Positions 46,588-55,277 of a stretch of 64,000 nt of DNA are shown here, piece after piece (the stretch's first letter is position 1; every line of letters starts with the position of its first letter). This stretch comes from Bacteroidia bacterium (GTDB lineage Bacteria; Bacteroidota; Bacteroidia; Cytophagales; Cyclobacteriaceae): positions 1 through 64,000 of the forward strand of contig JAUIAO010000030.1 of NCBI GenBank assembly GCA_030425425.1, written 5' to 3'. Both the position numbers and the translations under genes were made by a program. The notes beneath the pieces are model-generated. The model ran no database searches. It had not been told where the DNA came from and was given only the letters and a program-made list of their open reading frames with translations.

Positions 46588-48093
46588 ATGAGTCAGACAA
46601 ATGAAGAGTTTAATGATCGATGGGGAATAATCCTGGCTTCTCTTGGAATGGCCATTGGCGCAGGAAACCTCTGGCGTTTTCCCAGATTAGCTGGTCAGTA
46701 TGGCGGTAGTTTTATTCTACTATGGATTGTCTTTCTCGTTATATGGTCAATTCCTTTGCTCTTAGCTGAGTTTTCAATTGGTAAAAAATTTAAGAAAGGT
46801 GTCATTGGTTCATTTGGGTCCATTACAGGAAAGAAGTTTGCCTGGATGGGATTTTTTATAACTATCTGTACGCTCGGTATAGCATTTTATTACTCTGTGG
46901 TTACGGCTTGGTCAATAGAGTATTTGTTCATTTCTTTTTCAAATCTAATCGATGGGCTTTCGGGAAATCACCTAGGTGATAAATTATCCTCAAATCCCCA
47001 ATTTTTAATTGAACAATGGGACAGACTTTCGAACGAGAACTTATATACTGTTATCATTTATATTATTGTTATACTCATAGGTGTCTTTGTTATTAGTAGA
47101 GGAGTAAACAAGGGATTAGAAAAAGCTAATAAAATCTTAATTCCGACTCTTTTTGTCTTGTTAGTCATCGTGGCAATAGCGGCCTTATCTATGGAGGGAG
47201 GAATAAGGGGCTTAGATTATATGTTCAGTGTAAGGTGGGAAAATTTCCAAAAACCGATCATTTGGATAGAAGCACTCTCACAATCCGCATGGTCTACAGG
47301 TGCGGGTTGGGGGCTGATGATCACCATTTCCTCTTACACCAGAAAAAATGAAGATGTTACTTTAAATACGTTTGTCGGAGCTTTTGGAAATAATACGGCA
47401 AGTATTCTTGCAGGCATGGCCATTCTGCCGGCAGTTTTCGCAATGTCAGCTACTGACGGTGAAGCTATTTCATTTCTTCAATCTGGCAGTCAATCATTGA
47501 CTTTTATAATAGTCCCTGAACTTTTTAGTACGGTTCCCGGAGGACAGGTAATGACTGTTGTTTTCTTTCTTGCATTAACGCTAGCAGCTTTTAGTTCATT
47601 TTTACCCATGTTAGAACTGCTAAAAACCAATTTACTTGCATTTAATCTCCGGCACAAAACGATGGTTATTATTTTGATGTTTGTATTTATCATTTTTGGA
47701 TTTCCCTCGGCTTACTCGTTAGATTATTTTTCTAACCAAGATTGGGTCTGGGGTCTGGGATTGATAGTTAGTGGGATATTCATTGCATTTGCAACAGCCT
47801 ATTATGGCGTTGATAAATTCAAAAGAGAATTGATAGATAATGATTCCGATTTGGTCGTTTCATCGGCATTGTTTAAAATCTTCATATACATCAATATAGC
47901 ATTAGGACTAGTTTTAATTTATTGGTGGATGTCACAAGGTTATAGTGAGTACCCGTGGTTGGATGCATCCAATAGGTGGAATTGGTACGATGTATATAGT
48001 AATGCCAGCATCACTACTCAGTGGGGACTGGTGATAATTATAGGGATATTTGTAAATAATTATTTGTATAAAAAATACTGCAAAACGAAATGA
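46588..48093 (+). CDS. Neurotransmitter:sodium symporter (NSS) family amino-acid transporter
   Basis: A 501-residue inner-membrane transporter of the LeuT/NSS family, which couples sodium entry to amino-acid uptake. The TM1 motif GMAIGAGNLWRFPRLAGQYGG (residues about 19-39), carrying the unwound substrate- and sodium-binding region, is intact. TM6-TM8 stretches such as ALSQSAWSTGAGWGLM and FGNNTASILAGMAILPAVFA also fit. Roughly 11-12 helices are seen, and the length fits the family. The next gene, overlapping its stop as ATGA, encodes a MetS-like small subunit. That makes methionine/alanine-type import the best guess for the substrate. Confidence 0.92.
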   Translation: MSQTNEEFNDRWGIILASLGMAIGAGNLWRFPRLAGQYGGSFILLWIVFLVIWSIPLLLAEFSIGKKFKKGVIGSFGSITGKKFAWMGFFITICTLGIAFYYSVVTAWSIEYLFISFSNLIDGLSGNHLGDKLSSNPQFLIEQWDRLSNENLYTVIIYIIVILIGVFVISRGVNKGLEKANKILIPTLFVLLVIVAIAALSMEGGIRGLDYMFSVRWENFQKPIIWIEALSQSAWSTGAGWGLMITISSYTRKNEDVTLNTFVGAFGNNTASILAGMAILPAVFAMSATDGEAISFLQSGSQSLTFIIVPELFSTVPGGQVMTVVFFLALTLAAFSSFLPMLELLKTNLLAFNLRHKTMVIILMFVFIIFGFPSAYSLDYFSNQDWVWGLGLIVSGIFIAFATAYYGVDKFKRELIDNDSDLVVSSALFKIFIYINIALGLVLIYWWMSQGYSEYPWLDASNRWNWYDVYSNASITTQWGLVIIIGIFVNNYLYKKYCKTK

Positions 48094-48203
48094 CTACAGG
48101 ATCGATTATTAGTATGATTTTGATTGTGGGTATTGTATTAGGAGGGTTCCTGTATTTTCTCACTTTGGCAATAAAAAATGAAAATAAACATAACAATGGA
48201 TAA
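48090..48203 (+). CDS. MetS-like NSS transporter small subunit
   Basis: A 37-codon gene starting inside the transporter stop (ATGA overlap). The product opens MTTGSIISMILIVGIVLGG and is one membrane helix followed by a short Lys/Asn/His tail. Length, the T-x-S-I-x-x-M start and the GG in the helix fit the small subunits of methionine/alanine NSS importers (MetS). Family knowledge says such subunits are needed for activity of their transporter. Its 3' end overlaps the start of the next gene. Confidence 0.8.
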   Translation: MTTGSIISMILIVGIVLGGFLYFLTLAIKNENKHNNG

Positions 48204-48666
48204 AATTAATTCACTGAATCAAGTTGCAGAATTTCATAAAACATTCAAACACCCCGTACTAGCAGATCCACAAATACCAGCTAGTGAGCGATGCGAATTA
48301 AGGGTGTCACTGATCAGTGAGGAACTGAAAGAACTTGAGCAAGCTATTAAAGATCATGATCTGATTGAAATTGCTGATGCCTTATGTGATATTCAATATG
48401 TGCTGTCGGGTGCTGTACTTGAGTTTGGTCTCGGAGAGAAGTTTGTGGAATTGTTCAATGAAGTCCAGCGATCCAATATGAGTAAAGCATGTTCTTCAGA
48501 GCAGGAGGCTATCGATACGGTAGAATATTACAAAAAGGAGAGAGACACTGATGCTTATTATGTGCAGGAAGATGGTAAATTTCTGGTGTATCGAAAAGGT
48601 GATAATAAAACCTTGAAATCAATTAATTATTCTCCGGCTGATTTGAAAGGGATTTTGGATAAATGA
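48178..48666 (+). CDS. MazG-like nucleotide pyrophosphohydrolase
   Basis: A 162-residue all-alpha NTP pyrophosphohydrolase (MazG/HisE superfamily). It carries the metal-binding pair SEELKELEQAI (ExxE, about 46-56) and EIADALCDIQYVLSG (ExxD, about 64-78). Homologues normally begin around the V-x-EFH-x-x-F segment, so the ATG at 48196 may be the true start; the listed start adds six residues. It overlaps the MetS-like gene, so it is co-transcribed with the transporter. The substrate, probably a nucleoside triphosphate or phosphoribosyl nucleotide, is not known. Confidence 0.88.
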   Translation: MKINITMDKINSLNQVAEFHKTFKHPVLADPQIPASERCELRVSLISEELKELEQAIKDHDLIEIADALCDIQYVLSGAVLEFGLGEKFVELFNEVQRSNMSKACSSEQEAIDTVEYYKKERDTDAYYVQEDGKFLVYRKGDNKTLKSINYSPADLKGILDK

Positions 48667-48672
48667 AATATT

Positions 48673-48705
48673 GTTCATCATGTGGTAAAGAGCCACATGA
48701 TGAAC
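48673..48705. terminator. Hairpin between converging genes
   Basis: A perfect 13-bp stem (48673-48685 with 48693-48705) with a 7-base loop lies just after the MazG-like stop and before the converging gene. It lacks a long T run on either side, so termination may be weak. A 22-codon frame with a CxxC runs through it. Confidence 0.55.
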
Positions 48706-48717
48706 TTAAAGATTTAT

Positions 48718-49197
48718 TTAGTCGATTTTGACCATATATACATTGTCACTGACCTCACCGTCATCATCTTCGTCAAAAAGAATAAGTATACCATCTTCCA
48801 TTAGCCAATAGTCATCATCATCTGAGTCGAAGTGCTCATTATCACTTATGTATAACCTTCCTTTAGAGTCTATTTCCCAGTCTGAGTATTCTGTTTCTTT
48901 TTCATCAAAAGCATTAACAGTAATTTTCACAGAACCATTTTCTCTGAAAGTCATATAGATATCCAACCTTTTCAATACGCCTTCCACCACACCACTTACT
49001 GCATCAAAGACAATTTCTCCTAAGAATGATTCTTCTTCCTCTATTTCTCTTTCTGCCTCTTCCATTTCTTCTTCAATGTCGATCACCATTTTCCAGGTGC
49101 CCAGCAGTTCTTTTTCTTTCACGCGCTCCTGTGCAAATAAATTGCTATTCATCACTAAGAAGGCTGTTAGGAAAGTAGTTACAATTAATTTTTTCAT
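48718..49197 (-). CDS. Hypothetical exported acidic protein, lipocalin-like layout
   Basis: A 159-residue protein from the ATG at 49197, chosen because it gives a proper signal peptide (MKKLIVTTFLTAFLVMNSNLFA-Q). The mature part has LLGTWKMVIDIEEE, then an acidic helix, then FRENGSVKITVNAF, YSDWEIDSKGRLYI and an Asp-rich tail (DSDDDDYW, FDEDDDGEVSD). The GTW start and NG-x-V/W-x-I strands resemble lipocalin-like (DUF) proteins of Bacteroidota, but this is only a layout match. The Asp clusters could bind calcium. It converges on the MazG-like gene. Confidence 0.7.
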   Translation of the reverse strand: MKKLIVTTFLTAFLVMNSNLFAQERVKEKELLGTWKMVIDIEEEMEEAEREIEEEESFLGEIVFDAVSGVVEGVLKRLDIYMTFRENGSVKITVNAFDEKETEYSDWEIDSKGRLYISDNEHFDSDDDDYWLMEDGILILFDEDDDGEVSDNVYMVKID

Positions 49198-49250
49198 AGT
49201 ATTATGTATTACATGGTACATTCTAATGTATAATACTGAAATCTTGAATA

Positions 49251-49285
49251 TTTGGTTACCAAAATGGGATGATTAATTAGTTTTG
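49251..49285 (+). promoter_or_regulatory. Bacteroidota-type promoter for ffh
   Basis: TTTG (49251-49254) and TAGTTTTG (49278-49285, matching TAnnTTTG) are separated by 23 bases, slightly wide. Transcription would begin about 15 bases before the ffh ATG at 49307, giving a short leader. Confidence 0.55.
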
Positions 49286-49306
49286 CCTTGATAAAAAGAT
49301 AAATGG

Positions 49307-50626
49307 ATGTTTGATAACTTAAGTGTAAAGTTAGATAGGGCTTTTAAAACACTCAAAGGCCAGGGTAGTATCACAGAGATCAACGTAGCATCTACTGTTA
49401 AAGAAATAAGACGGGCTTTAATAGATGCTGATGTTAACTATAAAGTGGCTAAAGAGGTAACTGACTCAATCAAAGAGAAAGCATTGGGTCGTGATGTATT
49501 GATAGCAGTTTCTCCAGGTCAATTACTGACGAAAATTGTTGCAGAGGAACTTACTTTATTGATGGGTGAGACCAATGTACCAATTGATCAATCTGGAAAC
49601 CCAAATACTATACTGATATCTGGGTTACAAGGATCGGGAAAAACTACTTTTAGTGGCAAACTGGCTAGCATGCTCAAAAAGCAGGGAAAAACCGTATTAT
49701 TAGCTGCATGTGATGTTTACAGACCTGCAGCCATCGACCAGTTGAAAGTGCTAGGAGAACAAATAGGAGTAGAGGTTTACACCGAGATAGATCAAAAAGA
49801 TCCGATAAAAATTGCACAAAATGCAGTAAAGTATGCCAAAGAAAATGGTAAAAAGTCGTTGATCATAGATACGGCCGGTCGTCTTGCTGTTGATGAGGCA
49901 ATGATGAACGAAATATCAGCAATCAAAAAATCTATTAATCCTTCTGAAACACTTTTTGTAGTTGACTCAATGACCGGTCAGGATGCAGTAAACACTGCAG
50001 AGGCTTTTAATCAAAGACTGGATTTTGATGGAGTTGTCTTAACAAAACTTGATGGTGATACTAGAGGTGGAGCGGCTCTTTCTATCAGAAAGCAAGTCAC
50101 TAAACCAATAAAATTCATCAGTACAGGTGAAAAAATGGATGCCATCGATCTATTCCATCCAGACAGGATGGCCAATAGAATCCTTGGTATGGGTGATGTT
50201 GTGTCTTTGGTGGAAAAAGCACAACAGACTTTTGATGAAGAAGAGGCTCGAAGGATTAATAAGAAGATCAAGAAGAACCAGTTTGGATTTGATGATTTCC
50301 TTTCTCAGATGGAACAAATCAAGAAAATGGGTAATATTAAGGATCTGCTGGGTATGATTCCGGGTGTAGGAAAAGCAATGAAAGATGTAGATATTGATGA
50401 TGATTCACTCAAGCCTATCGAAGCTATCATAAAATCAATGACTCCAAAAGAGCGTGAAAACCCTAGTATTATCAATGGAAGTAGAAAACAAAGAATTGCT
50501 AACGGTAGTGGAACTTCTGTACAGGATGTCAATCAATTGTTAAAGCAATTTGATCAAATGAGAAAGATGATGAAAACAATGAATAAAATGGGAGGAGCAA
50601 AAGCCTTATCCAATTTAATGCGATAA
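49307..50626 (+). CDS. ffh: Signal recognition particle protein Ffh
   Basis: A 439-residue SRP54-type GTPase that binds signal peptides and 4.5S RNA and delivers ribosomes to FtsY. The N domain is followed by the G domain with P-loop GLQGSGKTT (106-114), DTAGR (188-192) and TKLDGD (246-251). The M domain runs from about 300 and ends in a Met-rich helix (QMRKMMKTMNKMGG). Length and motifs are standard. A monocistronic unit with its own promoter and a strong terminator. Confidence 0.98.
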   Translation: MFDNLSVKLDRAFKTLKGQGSITEINVASTVKEIRRALIDADVNYKVAKEVTDSIKEKALGRDVLIAVSPGQLLTKIVAEELTLLMGETNVPIDQSGNPNTILISGLQGSGKTTFSGKLASMLKKQGKTVLLAACDVYRPAAIDQLKVLGEQIGVEVYTEIDQKDPIKIAQNAVKYAKENGKKSLIIDTAGRLAVDEAMMNEISAIKKSINPSETLFVVDSMTGQDAVNTAEAFNQRLDFDGVVLTKLDGDTRGGAALSIRKQVTKPIKFISTGEKMDAIDLFHPDRMANRILGMGDVVSLVEKAQQTFDEEEARRINKKIKKNQFGFDDFLSQMEQIKKMGNIKDLLGMIPGVGKAMKDVDIDDDSLKPIEAIIKSMTPKERENPSIINGSRKQRIANGSGTSVQDVNQLLKQFDQMRKMMKTMNKMGGAKALSNLMR

Positions 50627-50651
50627 TTTGCACTTGCTTATTTGCTAAATA

Positions 50652-50686
50652 AAAATCCCCATTTGAATTTTTCAAATGGGGATTTT
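50652..50686. terminator. Bidirectional terminator between ffh and pdhB
   Basis: A perfect 16-bp stem (50652-50667 with 50671-50686) with a short T loop, A-run at the left and T-run at the right. It is shared by converging ffh (plus) and pdhB (minus). Confidence 0.93.
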
Positions 50687-50705
50687 CTGTTTCAATCATT
50701 CATGA

Positions 50706-51683
50706 TTATTTATAGCAAACCGTTTTTACCGCGTCAATTGTTCGTTTTACATTCGGGATGATTTCTTCAATGAGCGTAGGTGCATAAGGTAAAGGAACAT
50801 CTTTACTGTTTACTCTATGAATCGGGGCATCTAAATAATCAAATGCATTTCTTTGAATATGATGACTTAACTCAGCAGAAATAGATGCCAAAGGCCAAGC
50901 TTCCTCAACAATCACTAATCTATTAGTTTTCTTCACAGACTCAACCACAGTAGCATAATCGATCGGTCTTACTGTTCTAAGATCAATCACTTCTACATTA
51001 ATTCCTTCTTTGGCCAATTCATCTGCCGCAGATTCTACAACTTTCATCATCTTTCCAAATGACACCAGCGTAGCATCTGCACCATCCCTTGTGATTTTAG
51101 CTTCACCGATAGGAATGAGGTATTCTTCTTCAGGAACTGCACCTTTATCTCCATACATTAATTCAGACTCCATGAAAATTACCGGATTTTCATCTCTGAT
51201 TGAGGACTTTAATAACCCCTTCGCGTCATATGGATTTGAAGGAACAATTACTTTCAAACCAGGTGTATTTGCATACCAGTTTTCAAAATTTTGTGAGTGC
51301 TGAGAACTTAGTTGACCAGCATTTCCTGTCGGACCTCTAAAAACAATAGGCGCATCAATCTGACCACCTGACATTGATTTTATTTTTGCTGCACTATTAA
51401 TAATTTGGTCTATTGCTACCAAAGAGAAATTAAAAGTCATGAATTCAATGATTGGTCTGAGACCATTCATGGCCGCACCAACGCCAAGGCCAGCAAAACC
51501 TAATTCTGCAATAGGAGTATCTATCACTCGTTTCGCTCCAAATTCATCAAGCATTCCCTGACTGACCTTATAAGCTCCATTGTATTCGGCTACTTCTTCA
51601 CCCATGAGAAAAACTTTTTCGTCTCTTCTCATTTCTTCACTCATCGCCTCACCTAGGGCTTGTCTAAACTGTATTTCTCGCAT
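50706..51683 (-). CDS. pdhB: Pyruvate dehydrogenase E1 component, beta subunit
   Basis: A 325-residue E1-beta subunit of a 2-oxoacid dehydrogenase, acting with E1-alpha, E2 and E3 to convert pyruvate to acetyl-CoA. Family features include FLMGEEVAEYNGAYKVSQG, RVIDTPIAELGFAGLGVGAA, RGPTGNAGQLSSQHSQ and VEVIDLRTVRPID near the C-terminal transketolase domain. Length is standard. The E1-alpha gene is not adjacent here, so the complex is encoded at separate loci. A branched-chain E1-beta is a weaker alternative. No full promoter consensus was found in the 104 bases upstream. Confidence 0.93.
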   Translation of the reverse strand: MREIQFRQALGEAMSEEMRRDEKVFLMGEEVAEYNGAYKVSQGMLDEFGAKRVIDTPIAELGFAGLGVGAAMNGLRPIIEFMTFNFSLVAIDQIINSAAKIKSMSGGQIDAPIVFRGPTGNAGQLSSQHSQNFENWYANTPGLKVIVPSNPYDAKGLLKSSIRDENPVIFMESELMYGDKGAVPEEEYLIPIGEAKITRDGADATLVSFGKMMKVVESAADELAKEGINVEVIDLRTVRPIDYATVVESVKKTNRLVIVEEAWPLASISAELSHHIQRNAFDYLDAPIHRVNSKDVPLPYAPTLIEEIIPNVKRTIDAVKTVCYK

Positions 51684-51733
51684 TGTTTGATCGATAATTT
51701 TAGAAGTCGCTAAATTAGTTGATTAGACTGATA

Positions 51734-51766
51734 TAAATAAAAAAAGCTCCCTGAAAAGGGAGCTTT
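51734..51766 (-). terminator. Terminator of the OmpA/TPR lipoprotein gene
   Basis: A 10-bp stem (51743-51752 with 51757-51766) with a GAAA loop. On the minus strand the hairpin is followed by a run of T. It lies between the lipoprotein gene and pdhB, so it separates two genes on the same strand. Confidence 0.85.
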
Positions 51767-51787
51767 GTATTCCGTAATTTTCTGATT

Positions 51788-53578
51788 TTATCTTGCTGCT
51801 TTGGCTACAGCATCTGCAAATTTCACGAATTCGATATCGTTCATTGCTTTTTCTTTCATTGCTGGATCCTTAGCTATCGCATCTTTCAGTCTTGAAGTGA
51901 TATTACCAACTTTGTTTTGTCTTGCAGCAACCACAGCAAGCAAGTAGTTAGCTTCAGCTCCTAATTTTTCACTGTCTTTGATTGAGTTCAATGTACTCGT
52001 TGCAGCATCGTAATCACCACTTAACAATTCTCCGAGTCCTTTATCAAACGTTACTGTTTCGCTAGAAGCAGAAGATGCAAATGAAGCTGAAGCCTCATCA
52101 TAATTGCCATTCATTACCTGAATAGCACCTTTCATGCCTTTTAGCTTACTAGCAGTATCATTGTCAGGATTCGCGCCTTCACCGTCTGTAATTGCAGATA
52201 GTGCTTTACTATATTCACCCTGCATGATGTAAGCTGCAGCCATGTTAGCAGAGACGGTAGCATTTGAATTCTTATTATTTGCGATTTCTAACTGGGTCAA
52301 AGCTTCCTCAACTGATTTTTTCTGCATTGAACCTTCAGACATAGCAGCTTGCGCGAGCAATGCAGCACCTAAGTTATTGTGTGCTTCCCAAGTTCCACTT
52401 TTTGCAGCAACCTTGTAAATAGCCACTTTTTCAGCGATTGATGGTGTAAGGGTAGCAGAGAACATTAACTCATCAAGCTTTAGTGTATCAACTGGCGCTT
52501 CACCATTAACGATTTGCTTAGAAAGAACTGCGATTTCTGCGTTAGAGATTTTTGGTCTTACGGTTAAGATCTCTGTTTTAGCTGTTCTCAAACCAGGGTA
52601 TACATCCTCCATCAATTTATCATAGAAGGCAAATTTTCTTAGTTCCTTTTCTTTTTCTTCGAAAGAACCATTTCCGTTAATAACTTTTGTGATCTGAGCT
52701 TTATCAGATGAGCTAATTCCATCATAATTAACCATCGCAGCTTTCAATCCACCCCAATCTTCGATAACAGGCTTCAGAATAAATTTGATTGAATCTGCTA
52801 GGCCTTTGTAATCATATTTTCTCATTTGCTTTCTATAGAAAGCTTCAATAGCCTTAGCTCTATCTTCAGATAAGTTACTGTTGATTCTTTCAGGACCTTC
52901 TGGTGAGTGAGTACCAGTTATCGTCACTGTTCTTGTTACATTCTTCTCTGCAATGAATGCGGAAAGATCTGTTGTTTTTGAATCGTTAGTGTTTCCTTCG
53001 AAAGACAAAGATGGATTCAATCTAGAAATACCCTGCTCGAAATAGAAACTCACTTTAGTAGGAATCAATTCTTCCTTGTCTGTGTAACCATGATCTGCAT
53101 AAGAAGCAAAAGTTACAGGTTTTGCAAATGTACTGGTCGTTGAAATTCCAGTTGCTACTTGCATTCTTGCAGACGCTCTAGATTTACCAGATCTTGGGTC
53201 CAAAGCTACCCCTTCAACATAAAGCTTGCCAGGATTCATACCATCTGCATAATCAAATGACATGTTTACACTCTGGCGAGATGCTGCAGAGCTACTGTTA
53301 GGAAAATCTTCAGATTTAAATTCGATTGACCCTACAGCAATTTCCTGATCACCATATTCGTAAATGGTATTGATTGTGTAAACCTTACCCGTAGGAAGCA
53401 TCTTTGGTGGTAGAATTGCTGACATTTCAAACGGAACAGCTCCTCCGTGCAATTCTAATGGATTAGGATCTACTTTCAGTTCCTGATCTGACGCCAATTT
53501 TATCATCTTTGTTAGCGTACAACCAGAAAAAATGATTGCTCCAGCTAAAAAAGCTATCGCAAGGTTAAATTTTCTCAT
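51788..53578 (-). CDS. Outer-membrane lipoprotein with OmpA-like and TPR regions
   Basis: A 596-residue lipoprotein from the ATG at 53578 (an upstream in-frame ATG at 53587 is less natural). The signal MRKFNLAIAFLAGAIIFSGC puts the lipidated Cys at 20. Residues about 25-150 are beta-rich. Residues about 175-255 resemble an OmpA-like peptidoglycan-binding module (VSFYFEQGISRLNPS, TVTITGTHSPEGPERINSNLSEDRAKAI). The C-terminal half (about 385-580) is Ala-rich TPR-like helices (AAAYIMQGEYSKALSAI, KGMKGAIQVMNGNYDEASAS, GLGELLSGDYDAATSTL). It probably tethers the outer membrane to the cell wall. Possible links to T9SS assembly proteins of similar build are only a guess. Confidence 0.82.
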   Translation of the reverse strand: MRKFNLAIAFLAGAIIFSGCTLTKMIKLASDQELKVDPNPLELHGGAVPFEMSAILPPKMLPTGKVYTINTIYEYGDQEIAVGSIEFKSEDFPNSSSAASRQSVNMSFDYADGMNPGKLYVEGVALDPRSGKSRASARMQVATGISTTSTFAKPVTFASYADHGYTDKEELIPTKVSFYFEQGISRLNPSLSFEGNTNDSKTTDLSAFIAEKNVTRTVTITGTHSPEGPERINSNLSEDRAKAIEAFYRKQMRKYDYKGLADSIKFILKPVIEDWGGLKAAMVNYDGISSSDKAQITKVINGNGSFEEKEKELRKFAFYDKLMEDVYPGLRTAKTEILTVRPKISNAEIAVLSKQIVNGEAPVDTLKLDELMFSATLTPSIAEKVAIYKVAAKSGTWEAHNNLGAALLAQAAMSEGSMQKKSVEEALTQLEIANNKNSNATVSANMAAAYIMQGEYSKALSAITDGEGANPDNDTASKLKGMKGAIQVMNGNYDEASASFASSASSETVTFDKGLGELLSGDYDAATSTLNSIKDSEKLGAEANYLLAVVAARQNKVGNITSRLKDAIAKDPAMKEKAMNDIEFVKFADAVAKAAR

Positions 53579-53681
53579 TTGGATCATCTTTTAAATTTTC
53601 GAATATTAATAGGTCAAAGTCCGATTACTTGATCAGTTGCAATATTACGGAAATTATCGCATCCGTGTAATTCATTTACAA

Positions 53682-53715
53682 CAAATCTAAGGGGGTTTTG
53701 TTATCTTTACCCAAA
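53682..53715 (-). promoter_or_regulatory. Bacteroidota-type promoter for the OmpA/TPR lipoprotein
   Basis: On the minus strand TTTG (53715-53712) and TAGATTTG (53689-53682) are separated by 22 bases. Both agree with the TTTG/TAnnTTTG consensus. The leader would be about 95 bases. Confidence 0.55.
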
Positions 53716-53732
53716 ATTATAAGGTGATTTTT

Positions 53733-53942
53733 ATGCAAGACTTTCTAGAAAATTACGCTTTCGGTGTTTGTACTCGGCTAGGAGAGAAGCTCAGAATCCC
53801 TACGTCAGGTATTCGCCTGTTTTTTATATACACCTCTTTTTTGACTTTCGGGTCTCCTTTGATCGTTTATTTGGTGTTGGCATTTGTGATGAACTTCAGA
53901 AAAATGCTCAGAAGAAGGGATAATCCTATTTGGTATTATTAA
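53733..53942 (+). CDS. PspC-domain small membrane protein
   Basis: A 69-residue protein from the ATG at 53733 (a GTG nine bases upstream is less likely). It matches the PspC domain: FGVCTRLGEKLRIPTSGIRL followed by one membrane helix (TSFLTFGSPLIVYLVLAFVM) and a basic tail. PspC proteins act in envelope-stress responses in other bacteria, but no other phage-shock gene is nearby. Its 3' end overlaps the converging glycosyltransferase gene by 17 bases. Confidence 0.88.
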   Translation: MQDFLENYAFGVCTRLGEKLRIPTSGIRLFFIYTSFLTFGSPLIVYLVLAFVMNFRKMLRRRDNPIWYY

Positions 53943-54933
53943 TGTCTGAATACGTTTTTTTGCCTCTGATGTAATACTCGAAAGGTATTAGTGCGGGTTT
54001 TTGACCATTGATAGCCGTATTGCTTCTTTTTATTGAATTAATGTTATTTCTGGATGATGAGAGTGACTGAAAGTGCGCTTTCCAAACGGCTGCAAAATGG
54101 TCATAGGAATTGTTTCTCCACAACAATAAACTAGCAACCCAATCTAAAAGAATCCTGATAGGTAATATCCAAATGAGTTTTTTACGCGGTAGGTTTTTGA
54201 TCAAAACACTGATTCCATTTCTAAAGTTTAAGAAGGTCTTTTTAGGACTGGTTTTGTTGAGTGTTCCACCACCGACATGGTAGATGCTTGACGTAGGAAT
54301 GAAAGCTGCTTTCCATCCAGCTGACTTCATTCTCCAACAGAGGTCTATTTCTTCCATGTGCGCAAAGAATTCGCTATCAAAGCCTCCCAATTGATGAAAA
54401 ACCTCTGATCGTATCATCATACAGGCTCCACTTGTCCAGAAAATATCCGTGACTTGGTCATATTGTCCCACATCCTTCTCAACGCTATCAAAAACTCTTC
54501 CCCTACAAAAGGGATATCCAAACGTGTCAATAAACCCACCCGCTGCTCCAGCATATTCAAAAAAATCACGGTTATAAAATGATAGTATTTTTGGCTGTGC
54601 CGCCGCATATGCTGGGTTCGAGTCTAGGAATTCAGTTAATGGGTTTAACCAATTAGGAGTAACTTCAACATCTGAATTCAATAGAACAAAATACTCTGCC
54701 TCTATTTGTTTAAGTGCTTGATTGTACCCTCCGGCGTATCCATAGTTTTCATTCAAAATGACCTTTTCTACAGAGGGAAACTCATTTAATAACTCAATTG
54801 AATGGTCTGTAGAGCAATTATCTGCTACGATGACTTTGTGAGGGTGAGAGTGTTTAACTACTGAGGGTAGGAATTTCTTTAAAAATTGTTCCCCATTATA
54901 ATTGAGGATGACCACAGCCACTTTTTCCATCAA
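53926..54933 (-). CDS. Family 2 glycosyltransferase (GT-A fold)
   Basis: A 335-residue glycosyltransferase. The GT2 N terminus VAVVILNYNGEQFLKKFLPS, the nucleotide-binding VIVADNCSTDHS, the metal-binding DxD-like LLNSDVEV and the acceptor-site EEIDLCWRMKSAGW are all present. The family resembles rhamnosyl- and other hexosyltransferases of surface polysaccharide synthesis. A weakly hydrophobic region near 255-285 may bind the membrane. The gene overlaps ebfC by four bases and is last in the hisS unit. Confidence 0.92.
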   Translation of the reverse strand: MMEKVAVVILNYNGEQFLKKFLPSVVKHSHPHKVIVADNCSTDHSIELLNEFPSVEKVILNENYGYAGGYNQALKQIEAEYFVLLNSDVEVTPNWLNPLTEFLDSNPAYAAAQPKILSFYNRDFFEYAGAAGGFIDTFGYPFCRGRVFDSVEKDVGQYDQVTDIFWTSGACMMIRSEVFHQLGGFDSEFFAHMEEIDLCWRMKSAGWKAAFIPTSSIYHVGGGTLNKTSPKKTFLNFRNGISVLIKNLPRKKLIWILPIRILLDWVASLLLWRNNSYDHFAAVWKAHFQSLSSSRNNINSIKRSNTAINGQKPALIPFEYYIRGKKTYSDINNTK

Positions 54934-55262
54934 ACCATGTTATTAAGGTCAAATCCAGGAATGTTTGGCATGAAGCCTTCTGTTGCTTTTCTGAGGTGCT
55001 CTTTAGATGAAACCTCTACTTCTGCCATTGCTTTATTCACTGCAGCAATAATCAGGTCTTTCATCATTTCCGAGTCATCTTTATTTACTAGGCTGTCATC
55101 AATGTTCAGCTCGATAATCTCTTTTAAACCGTTCACTTTAGCTGATACCATACCTGCTCCAGATTCTGCAGAGGCTGTAACATTTTTCAATTCAGATTGG
55201 GCAACCTTCACTTTTTCCTGAACTTCCTTGAGCTTACCCATCATTTTCATCATATCAAGCAT
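54930..55262 (-). CDS. ebfC: YbaB/EbfC family nucleoid-associated protein
   Basis: A 110-residue DNA-binding protein of the YbaB/EbfC family, which forms tweezer-like dimers on DNA. The opening MLDMMKMMGKLKEVQEKVK, the turn GAGMVSAKVNGLKEIIELNI and the later DLIIAAVNKAMAEVE are typical. Length is standard. In many bacteria the gene sits with dnaX-recR; here it lies between a T9SS cargo gene and a glycosyltransferase gene. Confidence 0.93.
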   Translation of the reverse strand: MLDMMKMMGKLKEVQEKVKVAQSELKNVTASAESGAGMVSAKVNGLKEIIELNIDDSLVNKDDSEMMKDLIIAAVNKAMAEVEVSSKEHLRKATEGFMPNIPGFDLNNMV

Positions 55263-55277
55263 ATCCTATTCTTATGT

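Noticed and set aside
53724-53732. GTG start for the PspC gene.
   Set aside because: The ATG nine bases downstream fits the domain start better.
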